64,000 nucleotides of DNA, taken from positions 62,233,257 through 62,297,256 of the forward strand of contig NC_060060.1 of the NCBI RefSeq assembly GCF_020283565.1. Reading direction: 5' to 3'. This stretch comes from Trifolium pratense (lineage: Eukaryota > Streptophyta > Magnoliopsida > Fabales > Fabaceae). Below, in pieces: positions 44,120 through 54,059 of this stretch. Both the position numbers and the translations under genes were made by a program. The notes under the pieces are model-generated. The model had not been told where the DNA came from and made no database searches. It saw only the letters and a list, made by a program, of their open reading frames with translations. How positions within the stretch are numbered: position 1 is the stretch's first letter; each line of letters starts with the position of its first letter.

Positions 44120-47100
44120 CTAATCCCATATTCCTTCGTCATGATCTAAACGAATAGCTGCATGCACATCATCCTCTTCGTTTTCTTCAATGAAGGTAGG
44201 CACATCTGATGAGAAAGGAGGAATTTCGGAAATATCAAGCTCTTGATTTTCATAACTACCATGCACATTTTTTCCTTGTAGAACCACCGACCACCGTTCA
44301 TTAGAAGGATCTTTGACATAAAACACTTGTTTTGCTTGGGATGCCATGATGAAAGGTTCGTCTTTATAAGCTAACTTGCAAAGATCAACTATTGTAAATC
44401 CTAATTCATCAATTCTCACACCATTGTTGATATCAATCCATTTACATTTAAATAAAGGCACTTTAAACACAACGTAATCAACCTCCCAGATCTCTTCAAT
44501 CACCCCAAAGTAGGGTGTAGATGCCATAACCGGATTTTTATCTTTGGAACTAGAGAAGTGCATGGACTCTGCCACAATCATAACCCCACTATTTTGCATG
44601 GTACTGCGGTCATCCTTTGATTTTGTATAAAAGGAAGTTTTGTTAATATCATATGCACTCCAAGTCAATATGTTACATTTAGGCTCATAGGACAACCACT
44701 TTATTGTATCGGAAACACTATCATCTTGGCAGACCTTTTCTTTAAACCACTCTGAGAATTTCTTATTATGCTCTCTTAACACCCATTTTTCATTCATCTT
44801 ATCGTGCATTTTCTTTATGATGCTTTTGTGAGCAGACAAGTAAGGTTGAACTTCATCAGTGTTATTCAATATATACAAATGCGCTTGAAGAATTATATCA
44901 ATATGCATGCTCTTGACATTTAAACCTTGCGTGCCCACACCGTCACATCTTCCATCATGACGAGACTTGGGAACCCCTATAGCATCCACTTCTGACAAAT
45001 AGTTTGAACAAAACTCAATAGCTTCTTCTGCAATGTACCTCTCAACAATCGAAGCTTCCGGACGGTGTGGGTTTTTTGTATACCCTTTTAGGATCTTCAT
45101 GTATCGCTCTATTGGATACATCCACCGTAAATAAATTGGGCCACACAATCTAATCTCCCTTACTAGATGAACAATCAAATGAACCATAATGTCAAAAAAT
45201 GAAGGAGGAAAATACATCTCCAATTGACACAAGATAACTGCAGCTTCGTTTTCCAACTCGTCTAACTTCAATGGATCAATTGCTTTACAACATATTGCAT
45301 TGAAGAATAAGCACAACCTGCATATAGCTTTCCTAACATTATCGGGCAATATCCCACGAATAGCCACAGGTAGTAGTTGTTGCATCAAGACATGACAATC
45401 ATGAGATTTTAAGCCGATTAATTTGAGATCTTTCATTGATACAAGGCTCTTGACATTTGACGAGTAACCATGTGGCACTTTGATACTTTGTAAACACTTG
45501 CAAAAACTTGTTTTCTCGTCTTTAGACAAAGTGTGACACGCGGGAGGCAAATATGTCTTGTCATTGATTTTTTGTGGTAATAACTCTTGTCGTATACCCA
45601 TCAAATCCATATCAAGACGAGCATGTGCACCATCTTTTGTCTTGCCTTTAATGTCGAGAAGTGTTCCAATTACACTATCACATACATTTTTCTCCACGTG
45701 CATCACATCAATACAATGTCTTACATCAAGACTAGACCAATATGGAAGATCAAAGAACACTGACCTCTTTTTCCATATACTTTTCACAACAGGCTGCTTT
45801 TTCCTTTTGACACTTTCACTTTCGGCTTTTGGCACTTTCGCTTTTGGCACTCTCCCTTTTGGCTTTTGGCACTTTCCGAAGACAACATTAATGTCTCGTT
45901 GTCGTTCATAAACTTCCTCTCCAGTTAAGGGCGTTGGAGCAACACCATTCTCTTGGTCTCCGTCAAAAGCTTTTCGCAATCTACGATATGGATGATAACG
46001 ATTTAGAAATTTTCGGTGGCCAAGATAAACAGTCTTCTTTCCATTTTTCAGTTGCTTATAACATGTTTTTTTTTCACATATGGGACACGCATTATGCCCT
46101 TTAACGGAATACCCAGACAAATTGCCGTATGCCGGAAAGTCGTTGATGGTGCAAAACAACATGGCACGCATGTTGAACTGTTCACCAGAATACGAATCAA
46201 AAACATCCACTCCTTCCTCCCACAACACTTTCAAATCATCAATTAGTGGACTTAGATAAACATCTATGTCATTTCCTGGTTGTCTTGGGCCTGAAATCAT
46301 CATCGATAACATAATATATTTACGCTTCATGCACAACCAAGGAGATAGGTTGTAAATCATCAGGAGAACAGGCCATGAACTATGGTTAGTACTTTGATTA
46401 CCAAACGGATTCATTCCATCAGTAGCAAGTCCAAGTCTAAGGTTTCTCGACTCTTTGCCAAAATTTGGAAACAAAGAGTCAATTTTCTTCCATTGCAAAG
46501 AATCAGCTACATGGCGAATTTGGCCATCACATTTTCTCTCTTCTGCATGCCATCTAAGATTCTTTGCGTCATTTGCATTAGCAAACAATCTCTTGAACCT
46601 TGAAATTATTGGTAGGTACCATACGACTTTCGCGGGAGGACCCGTTTTGGTCACCTCATCATCACTAGAATCACCATCTTTCTTTTTGTAGCGAGACGCC
46701 TTACATGTCGGACAATGATTATAGTTTACAAACTCTTTTCGGTATAATATACAATCATTAGGGCATGCATGTATCTTTTCATACTCCAAACCCATTGGAC
46801 ACAATACTTTTTTCGCCTCGTAATAACGATTTGGCATTACATTACCTTCTGGAAGCATTTGTATCAACAATTCAAGCAATTCAGTGAAACTTTTGTCGGT
46901 CCACCCATTTTTTGCTTTCAAATTAAACAATTTTAACACCGCAGACAAACGGGTAAAATTTGTGCATCCCGGATACAATGGTTCATCCTTGTCACTGCAT
47001 AAAGTTTCATACACATGCGCCCTCTTAAACGAATCTTCTCCAATATCACGCATCATGTCTTCCAGTCGATCATCGATATCCACACTACCACTTTCTCTAT

Positions 47101-47398
47101 GGGACACACTTGGCGTTGCAACTACTTCACCGTGCCATATCCATTGTGTATAATTTTGACAAATCCCGTCACAAATTAGATGATTCATGATTTCTTTCTT
47201 AGTACGTTTTGGTTCTTTATTTGCACAATTTATACACGGACATAGAAAAAGTGGAGGAAATTCAGGAGGAGGACGTTCTAGTTCAGCATTACTTTCCGCA
47301 AACTGTAGAAATTCCATCACTCCATGTCTGTACTCAGTACTTAATCGATTAGCTCTCATCCAACTACGGTCCATACCTACGTTTCGAAATTTATGCAT
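44120..47398 (-). CDS. CACTA-1 TNP2-type transposase (TNPD-like)
   Basis: 1,092 uninterrupted codons. The more likely initiator is the ATG of MDRSWM (47374), the common start of this family, eight codons after the first ATG. Domains: N-terminal transposase-associated zinc region (residues about 9-90, CPCINCANK then ICDGICQNYTQWIWHGE); TNP2/Transposase_21 core from about 270 to 480 with WYLPIISRFKRLF, LATDGMNPFG (first Asp), GNDIDVYLSPLIDDLK and a zinc-like CPICEKKTC; a DUF4218-type region about 695-815 (MYPIERYMKILKGYTKNPHRPE); and a DUF4216-type region about 955-1040 (YFGVIEEIWEVDYVVFKVPLFKCKW). Length and order fit full-size plant TNP2 proteins. It should cut at the CACTA ends together with the TNPA-like partner. 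Confidence 0.92.
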   Translation of the reverse strand: MHKFRNVGMDRSWMRANRLSTEYRHGVMEFLQFAESNAELERPPPEFPPLFLCPCINCANKEPKRTKKEIMNHLICDGICQNYTQWIWHGEVVATPSVSHRESGSVDIDDRLEDMMRDIGEDSFKRAHVYETLCSDKDEPLYPGCTNFTRLSAVLKLFNLKAKNGWTDKSFTELLELLIQMLPEGNVMPNRYYEAKKVLCPMGLEYEKIHACPNDCILYRKEFVNYNHCPTCKASRYKKKDGDSSDDEVTKTGPPAKVVWYLPIISRFKRLFANANDAKNLRWHAEERKCDGQIRHVADSLQWKKIDSLFPNFGKESRNLRLGLATDGMNPFGNQSTNHSSWPVLLMIYNLSPWLCMKRKYIMLSMMISGPRQPGNDIDVYLSPLIDDLKVLWEEGVDVFDSYSGEQFNMRAMLFCTINDFPAYGNLSGYSVKGHNACPICEKKTCYKQLKNGKKTVYLGHRKFLNRYHPYRRLRKAFDGDQENGVAPTPLTGEEVYERQRDINVVFGKCQKPKGRVPKAKVPKAESESVKRKKQPVVKSIWKKRSVFFDLPYWSSLDVRHCIDVMHVEKNVCDSVIGTLLDIKGKTKDGAHARLDMDLMGIRQELLPQKINDKTYLPPACHTLSKDEKTSFCKCLQSIKVPHGYSSNVKSLVSMKDLKLIGLKSHDCHVLMQQLLPVAIRGILPDNVRKAICRLCLFFNAICCKAIDPLKLDELENEAAVILCQLEMYFPPSFFDIMVHLIVHLVREIRLCGPIYLRWMYPIERYMKILKGYTKNPHRPEASIVERYIAEEAIEFCSNYLSEVDAIGVPKSRHDGRCDGVGTQGLNVKSMHIDIILQAHLYILNNTDEVQPYLSAHKSIIKKMHDKMNEKWVLREHNKKFSEWFKEKVCQDDSVSDTIKWLSYEPKCNILTWSAYDINKTSFYTKSKDDRSTMQNSGVMIVAESMHFSSSKDKNPVMASTPYFGVIEEIWEVDYVVFKVPLFKCKWIDINNGVRIDELGFTIVDLCKLAYKDEPFIMASQAKQVFYVKDPSNERWSVVLQGKNVHGSYENQELDISEIPPFSSDVPTFIEENEEDDVHAAIRLDHDEGIWD

Positions 47399-48387
47399 TC
47401 TAAGTTAAAGGAATGACTAGGTTGTTACTATTGCGAAACATTCTCTCGCCCTATTTTAATAAAAATTCATAGCCTATAACAGAATGACTAGATTATGCAT
47501 TCTATTTTAATAAAAATTCATAGCCTATAGCTTCTATGTTTTGAAATAGAATCGGTACCTGTAGATGAGACCGTGATTGAACCTTCTAACTTCAAACAAA
47601 GATGACAACACCAAAAAAGAGCAACACCAGCCCCTGCACAGCACAAGCAACACGCAGGAGCAGCAATCACCGCCTAACGCAGGAGCAGCAATCACCGCCT
47701 AACACAGCAACCCCTGCACAGCACAAGCATTACATATCATCTATGAAGTAAAAAATAATCAAAATAGCAGCAAAATAAATATCATAAACAGAAATGACCA
47801 TATATCTTTTTACTTTTCATTAAATCTCATGCTAAAGTGACCTACACAGACCTACACAGACTTCCAAATCTCATGCAAATTTGTATTTTTATATTGACAT
47901 TCTCATCATCAAGCCATCAAGCAGAAGAAGAATGAAAACCCACACAAAAAAACACAGACCCACACAGAAATGAACATCACAGACCCACGAAAACGACGTG
48001 AATGAAAACGAATGAAAACCCAAGCGAATGAAAACGAATGAACAAGAATGAAAATGAATGAAAACGAAAACGAATGAAATTTGGAGGAAGTTTGATTTAT
48101 TCATACCTTTACCGAATAAAAACGAAGAAATTTGGAGGCGATTCAAGCATTCTAGGGTTTGGAGAATGAAACCGAATGAAATTGGAGAGATTGGAGAATG
48201 GAGAATGGAGAATGGAGAATGGAGAGATTGGAGAATGATTGGGAAATTGGAGTGTTTGATTTGAAGAACTTGGGACGATTTGGAAGAACTTGGGACGATT
48301 GAGAATGGAGAGTTTGCAGTGGGAGGGAGATTGAACGCGTATGAAAATTGGGAATGAAAATGACAATATGAAAAATATAATAACACT
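47399..48387 (-). other. CACTA-1 region upstream of the transposase
   Basis: About 1 kb, probably promoter and 5' leader for the transposase. Includes a direct repeat of GCAGGAGCAGCAATCACCGC (47654 and 47683) and GGAGAATGGAGAATGGA units (48190-48230). Two minus-strand frames near 47889-48386 come from this repetitive sequence and lack a recognisable domain. Confidence 0.5.
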
Positions 48388-48710
48388 ATTAGGATTCCAC
48401 TACCGGTGAATCCTAGATCGGTAGTGAAAAGTGGGAATATGAAAAAAATAATAACACTATTAGGATTCCACTACCGGTGAATCCTAGATCGGTAGTGGAA
48501 GATAATTAAAACAAATTTGTACGTAATTACGACATTGCCACCGTGTCTACTTTCCACTACGGATTTAGCAAAGCCGGTAGTGAAATCCCTTGTCTCTGAA
48601 CTTTCCACTACCGTTTTAAAAATATCAGTAGTGGAATCCTTTGGTCAAATGTATTTCACTACTGGTATTCACATACCGGTAGTGGTATCTCCAAACCAAA
48701 AGTCATTTTT
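48388..48710 (+). repeat. CACTA-1 right subterminal repeats
   Basis: Copies of ATTCCACTACCGGTGAATCC and related forms (48390, 48463, 48545, 48601, 48654 and 48671), related to the left-end palindromes. Confidence 0.8.
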
Positions 48711-48719
48711 CTACTAGTG

Positions 48720-49304
48720 GACCAAGAAGATGATGCAAGAATCAAGCAAGGTGTTGATGATGTGCAAGAGGAGCATGGCACATTAAGCAACAAGGTTGAG
48801 AGTTCTAGGTGAAGAGTATGGAGCAAGCACTCAAGTGATCCTTAAGCAATTGTAATCGTGTAATTCACTCTTTCAAACTTCTTTGCATGTAATGCGTTAT
48901 GTTTTGTAGCTGATTACGTAATTGATTTTAATAATTGAATTGCTATGAGAATAGAATTTAGTTATGGAACTAGGAAGTTTGAGTAATTGATTGTGTTTAA
49001 GAGATTAGGCATTAATTGATTATGATATTTGAATCTTGTGTTGAAAAACCTCAATGAATCACAAATCACTTATATCGATTAAGGATTTGTGATTGATTGA
49101 GAGAATTGGATTGCAAGAGATTGAATCCAATGAGTGATGATTTATTCTTGAGTGAATTTAACTGATTCAATTGCGTCTAATGTCACGTGTTGCATACGAA
49201 ATACTTTGATCCGACGAACTCTCGATCGTTTGAAAAACTTCTGAAACAAGATTCGAAAGAATTTTCTGAAATATTCCCCAACTAAATGTTCAAAAATATC
49301 GTTT
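48720..49304 (+). repeat. Long target duplication, right copy, second part
   Basis: Starts with the duplicated GAC and continues the host LTR from the position equal to 17713; ends AAATATCGTTT at 49304, after which the LTR runs on to its end at 49403. Confidence 0.88.
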
Positions 49305-49658
49305 TTAATACTTTTACCGTGATACGAATTTAGCACAATCCTCGTGGAGACGATATCTTAAATACTACTTGTCGACATTTGTATACTTGCAAATTGTCTA
49401 TCAATAGTCATTAATGCCATCAAGGGCCTTGGCCCAGCGCTGGGGACTATATATACGAGACTCCATACCATTCACAAGGTACGTATAATCTTAGCACAGA
49501 AAACCTCACTCTCTTGAGCGTCGGAGTGCTTGCAGGTACACAACCCCCCTCCGCTTCAACAGGGGTTCACACAAGCTAAATGCCGGCGCGGTCGCATATT
49601 CTGATCAGGTAAGATCACACTCCAACCTTTCTCACAATCTTGGTTCTACACTCCAGGA

Positions 49659-49810
49659 CCAAACTTGAATTAGACATCTACTTTGTGCATGAGAAAATTG
49701 TGTCGAAGCAACTTCATGTTTCAACTATAGATCAATCTGCTGATCCACTCACTAAGCCTCTCTTTCACCTTCAAATTATGCTACCATTTGAACCAAACTA
49801 TTTAGGGTGA
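49659..49810 (+). pseudogene. Copia RNase H C-terminal fragment, right part
   Basis: Open from the solo-LTR border to a TGA at 49808-49810. Reads ELDIYFVHEKIVSKQLHV and DQSADPLTKPLF, the terminal segment of copia RNase H. Its start overlaps in content with 16746-16790, so the solo LTR split this domain with a diverged duplication of about 40 bases. Confidence 0.75.
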
Positions 49811-50904
49811 TTCCTTGTCATGACCCTCCTGAGGGCCGGCCCGACAAATTTTGATGCCCCGAGCAAATTACATAAAGAGGCCTTGTCATGACCCTCCTCA
49901 TGATTAAATTTTTTTTTATTAAATTTGTTTCAATAAGTGTTTCAATATTGCTATTAATTAGTTTATGTTTTGTTGTAATGGGTTTAACATCATATTGAAA
50001 AAATTGTCAAAGGCAAGAGTTGAACTTGCGCCCTTGACCTAAGTCTTTCCACTGCGCGCTGAACCGTTTATCATCTCTTGGTGTTTATTTCGGTAATAAT
50101 ACTTGGAATATTGCATTTAGGACGGATCTCAGAAATTTTTCAATTTTGAGACCCTAAAATGTTAAAATTCTAGATTATGGGTCTGTTTGCACTATCTCAG
50201 AGCCGGACCTGACCCTCCTTAAGTTTGTGGGGGCAAGTAAAATCTTACAAAAAATAAAAAAAGTCTGTCAAAAAATTATAATCATCAAAATGATAACTTT
50301 GGGGTAGGCAAAAAAAGTCAAAAACCAAACCGAACCGTCAAACTAAACTGAACCAAACCAAAAAAAAATTGAACCATAACTAATGGTTTTAAAACTGAAC
50401 TTGGTTCGGTTCATGGTTATCAATTTTGTTCGGTTCGGTTTGGTTTAATGGCTTAGTTATTTTAGTGAAAAATTATTGTGGTTTGGTTAAAAATCATAAA
50501 ACCGAACCACTTTAACAGTTCGGTTCGGTTCAATTCAAAAGATAAACAATTCAATTCGGTTCAGTTACTATAAATTTTGAAAATAGTTTGATTCAGTTCG
50601 ATTTTCTTCCAAAATCGCCCCTATTAGATTTGTATCCAAAGCGCTCTCTCTATGCAATTCTGACGCATATTAATTAGAAAAACGTATAAACTCACCGTAT
50701 CACCTATAACTTTATGTTGGCATACATACACCTATGCTAACTTTTATCTGATTTTCCTTTTTAAGTATTAAACAAGTGCAAAAAGAAAAGGAAGCATCAT
50801 ATCAAATAGCATAACAAATCTGTACCAAAAAAAAAATAGCATAACAAATTAACAATATTATTCATGATTACATTTCATTACAACCACAAAAAGGCGCTTA
50901 AAAG
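49811..50904 (+). other. Unassigned region with GGTTCGGTT-rich segment
   Basis: No gene. 50300-50610 is an inverted, repetitive segment of AACCGAACC/GGTTCGGTT units, a common plant low-complexity repeat. The rest resembles old, unclassified repeat sequence. Confidence 0.5.

Positions 50905-50971
<67 letters not shown>
50905..50971. repeat. (AT)n microsatellite
   Basis: About 33 TA dinucleotides, directly abutting the next element; a short TA run also lies on the element's other side (52691-52704). Confidence 0.95.
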
Positions 50972-50974
<3 letters not shown>

Positions 50975-52690
50975 GTTTTCTAACTTAGACCCTAGTTAGG
51001 TCTAAGTTAGCAAGGTGCACCTTTTGAGTTGGACAAAAATACCTTTTTTTTTTTTTTTGAAACAATAGAGCAACTGGGGCATGTATGTAATTTGCATCAT
51101 AAAAATACCCTTTTTTTTTTTTTTTGAAACAATAGAACAACTATTACATTTTTTAAATTTCTTCCAAATTTCGACCTCATTTTACGTGCGAATCGAACGC
51201 CGATTTCAAAAACTAATACCGGAAACCTTTGTAAAATTGAAAAACGATCAAAATCCATATAAGGAACGTCGAGTTTCGTTGAGTATTGAGGGAGATCGAA
51301 CCGGGTCAAAAACCGGGTCGCACGACCCGTTTCTGCATAAAACGGGTGGGAGGGACGATGAACAGTGCGCGTCGCCCACGCCCACTCTCACCGGAGGCGC
51401 GTGGGGGAGCGTGCGGCCTCAGGGAGGCTCTATTTTTTTTTTATTTTTTCATAATAAAATAGTAGATAATATTCTGGAAATTTTGGTATATTGTATGAAA
51501 TTTTTGGAGACTCGAAACTATTTTTAGTTAATTAAATGAGTAAAAAGGTAATTAAAAATATTATAATTCCATAAAAAATTTCCAAAATTTTATGTAAAGT
51601 ACTATGAATTATTTAGAACCCTATTGTGTACCTCACTCTCCCTAGTTCAAGTCATGAAATTATTTTCACAAATTCCGCTGATTATTTAAAACCATTTAAC
51701 AAATAATAATAATAATTTCATAGATTTGTACTCTGAAACCAATTGTTTTTTTATTTGTTTCTAATAAAATATTAGATAATATTCTGGAACTTTTGGTATA
51801 TTTTATGAAATTTTTTGAGACCTGAAACTATTTTTCGTTAATTAAATGAGATAAAACGGTAATTAAAAACTATTGTTTGCTTCTGAAACCATTTAGCTGG
51901 AAGAATGGTTTCAGAGAGTTATACTGTGAAACCATTCTAGCAGTAAAATGGTTTCAGAAGCAAACAATTAAAAATCAACTCCCCTGAAACCATTCTATCA
52001 GTGAAATGGTTTCAAAGTACAACGCTCTGAAACCATTGTACCAGCTAAATGGTTTCAGAATGGTTTCAGAAGCAAACAATTAAGAAATTACTCACTGAAA
52101 CCATTCTACCAGTAAAATGGTTTCAGAGAGTTATACTGTGAAACCATTCTACCAGCTAAATGGTTTCACAGTATTATATAAAGATAATTAAAGGTAGTGA
52201 AAAATTGAGTTTTTTTTTTGTGTCCAAATCAAACGAACCAAGTCTCTATTTGTAGACAAAAAAAAAATTATGAATTTTGGTATAAAAATAAAAAAATAAA
52301 AAATTAATTTACAACGAAATAATTGAGTTTAAAGTATTAAATGAAAAAAAAAACACGCCAACCACCCAACAGTTGACACGTGTCCTGCTTTTTTAAAATG
52401 AAATTTTCTCTCTCCAGGCGCAGATCTAGTGTGGTGCACGCGCTGGCTTATCATGGAGATGGATGATCTGGACTGTCTGATTGATCCGACAGCCATGATG
52501 AGATCATCTCTTGGCCGTCGGATGGAAATCAACGGTCTGTAACGGTGGTCCTGCGGTAGGCGCGCGACACTGGATCAGCGCCAATATGTTTTTTTTTTTT
52601 TTTTTAAAAAAAAAGAAAGGGTATTTTTGTCCAACTCAAAAGGTGCACCTTGCTAATTTAGACCCAACTGGGTCTAAATTAGCAGCCCCC
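50972..52690. mobile_element. Non-autonomous TIR element inserted in a TA microsatellite
   Basis: 1,719 bp with inverted ends of about 70 bases. Left: GGGGTTTTCTAACTTAGACC then GGTCTAAGTTAGCAAGGTGC; the right end is its diverged reverse complement ending CAGCCCCC. Each end contains its own hairpin (CTAACTTAGACC…GGTCTAAGTTAG). The centre (51890-52170) is an array of GAAACCATTCTACCAGC/AATGGTTTCAGA palindromes. It encodes no transposase; a 148-codon frame at 51081-51527 has no recognisable domain. TA runs on both sides indicate insertion into, or generation of, a TA repeat. Confidence 0.75.
51890..52170 (+). repeat. AAACCATT palindrome array in the TIR element
   Basis: At least five GAAACCATT … AATGGTTTC pairs 10-20 bases apart, resembling the minisatellite units of unit A although the two elements otherwise differ. 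Confidence 0.8.
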
Positions 52691-52704
52691 ATATATATAT
52701 ATAT

Positions 52705-54033
52705 GAGCAATGCTATTGTCAGTTGTCACTCGTTCTAACACTCGCGTTCTAACCTCCGAAAGCTAAAACGAATATATACGATACAATACAACTTTGTATC
52801 CGATCAAACTTGAAGTACAATATGTACACATAAAATACCAATTGTACTGATCGCCCCTTATAAAGGATACTTCAGAATTAAGTTCTCATAAAGCAAGACA
52901 GCTTGAGAGCACAGTCTATTAAAAGAACAAGGAGTAGGAACTTTCTTAGAAGATATCGGCCTTCACACACGTCCATAGATTGGTCTGCCTTTTTATTTTA
53001 ACCTGTTTTTTAGATGAAATACTATGATAATTTAGAGTTGAATCGAAAAACTAAGTGTCCAAATAGTTTCGCCTTGATAATCGAGTTTAAGGGTAGTTTA
53101 TATTCAACACCACACCTTTCAAACCACCGAAGTGTTTTTTCTACAAAGGAAAAAACTGTGACACGTTAACCCCAAAGCGGACAATCTCTCGGAGATATAA
53201 ACTTGATGTCGGATCGGAACATTAGTGTCGTCTGTGGCAAACGAACCCGCGCATGGTCGTGGGTCGACACACTTTAACCCCTTAGCCTCAATGGGAGGGC
53301 TATACTATTTCAGATATACCAAATAGTCTCACATCACTTGGTAATCAAGGCTAAGGGTAGTTTATATGCAACAACCATACCTTTCAGACCACCGAGACAT
53401 CTTTTCTACAAAGGATAAAACCGTGACAGATTAATCCCAAAGCGAAAAAATCTCTCGAAAATGTGGAATGTTGTATCCGGAAGAGTAAGTAAAATCTAAA
53501 ATATAATTATTTTACTAAGAATTTAAATTTAAATTTTAAAACGTACAGTTCGTTCTTAAGTGGAGTGCAAAGGTATGGCAACGGGGCGGGGACGGATTTT
53601 GTCCTCCCCAAATCCAAACCCATAAAGTTCGGGTTTCCCCAAATTCGTCCTAATTCCGAGCGGGGATAACCCCAAACCTATACCCAACGGGGTCGAGTAT
53701 CCCCGACGGATTCGGATATCCCCGTTACGCCTCTTTCCACATGAATTAGGATTGTATTTTAATATTTTTTTTATTAAAACAAAAAGTTAAATGTCCAAAA
53801 TTATTTTGTTTCAACGGTATTTTTTAAAATAAAGAAAAGAAATAGAGAAAATGGTTTGTTTAATACTCAAATTAAAATTAAAAATAAACATATGAATGTA
53901 ATTTAAGAGATTGTTTACGGTTACTATTTTTTTTTTTCGTACATAAAGGGTTACTAATTTAAAAGAGGTGAAATCTAATTTTAGTATCAGTGGGGCGGGT
54001 TCGGAGATGGGTTCGGGTGGATATTGATGTCCC
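52705..54033 (+). other. Unassigned repeats left of CACTA-2
   Basis: No gene. 53056-53195 and 53321-53462 are two diverged copies of one segment (AAGGGTAGTTTATAT…, TTTTCTACAAAGG…, CCCAAAGCG…). 53205-53270 (GGAACATTAGTGTCGTCTGTGG, split here as GGAACATTAG and TGTCGTCTGTGG) resembles a decayed LTR end plus primer site of a Tat-type element. 53575-54033 is a GC-rich repeat with GGCAACGGGGCGGGGAC and GGATATCCCCG motifs, interrupted by CACTA-2 and continuing at 60470. Confidence 0.45.
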
Positions 54034-54059
54034 CATCACTACAAGAAAACATTCATTTA

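Larger units (their letters stand above)
39342..48719 (-). mobile_element. CACTA-1: apparently complete CACTA (En/Spm) transposon
   Basis: 9,378 bp, starting CACTAGTGCAG and ending CTACTAGTG, so the ends are imperfect inverted repeats beginning CACTAGT. The target triplet GAC is duplicated (39339-39341 and 48720-48722), and the uninterrupted target is present in the left copy of the host LTR (around 17713). Subterminal repeats at both ends are palindromic CCACTACCGG units. Two minus-strand genes fill the interior: a TNP2-type transposase and a TNPA-like/C48 peptidase gene. I see no frame break in either. Confidence 0.93.
17002..49403 (+). repeat. Athila-like solo LTR with TGCGCCATGGCGCA palindromes, split by later insertions
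   Basis: The left end TGATAG (17002) and right end CTATCA (49403) are inverted repeats. The right part has GTGGAGACGATATCTTAAA and TTTGTATACTTGCAAATTG, like the ends of Athila LTRs. Without the insertions and with one copy of the duplicated middle, the LTR is about 1.4 kb. It contains 17002-18296 on the left, and 39175-39341 plus 48720-49403 on the right. The overlap between left and right parts is the long target duplication described separately. I found no internal region or second LTR, so it appears to be a solo LTR; flanking 5-mers do not match. Confidence 0.7.
16803..49658 (+). repeat. Probable Tat/Ogre-type solo LTR, split by the nested insertions
   Basis: 16803-17001 plus 49404-49658 make one unit of about 450 bases. 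The right half has a TATA box (ACTATATATACGAG near 49445) and GAGCGTCGGAGTGCTTGCAG followed by a C-rich run, a signature I associate with LTRs of Tat-group gypsy elements. It interrupts a copia RNase H domain. Borders are approximate (TGTTCTGGACC at left, CTCCAGGACC at right), and no clean 5-bp duplication is visible. Confidence 0.4.

Noticed and set aside
45558..47408. Several plus-strand frames of 66-117 codons opposite the TNP2 gene
   Set aside because: Antisense shadows of a long, well-supported transposase frame.
47889..48386. 165-codon minus-strand frame upstream of the CACTA-1 transposase
   Set aside because: Composed of S/F-rich repeats from GGAGAAT and GAATGAAAACG units; no domain and unlikely to be coding.
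50300..50610. GGTTCGGTT-rich tract as a possible telomere-like or regulatory array
   Set aside because: Units are irregular and on both strands; it matches a common low-complexity plant repeat, not TTTAGGG telomere sequence.
51081..51527. 148-codon frame inside the TA-targeted TIR element
   Set aside because: Starts in poly-T sequence, has no recognisable domain, and the element shows no transposase motifs.
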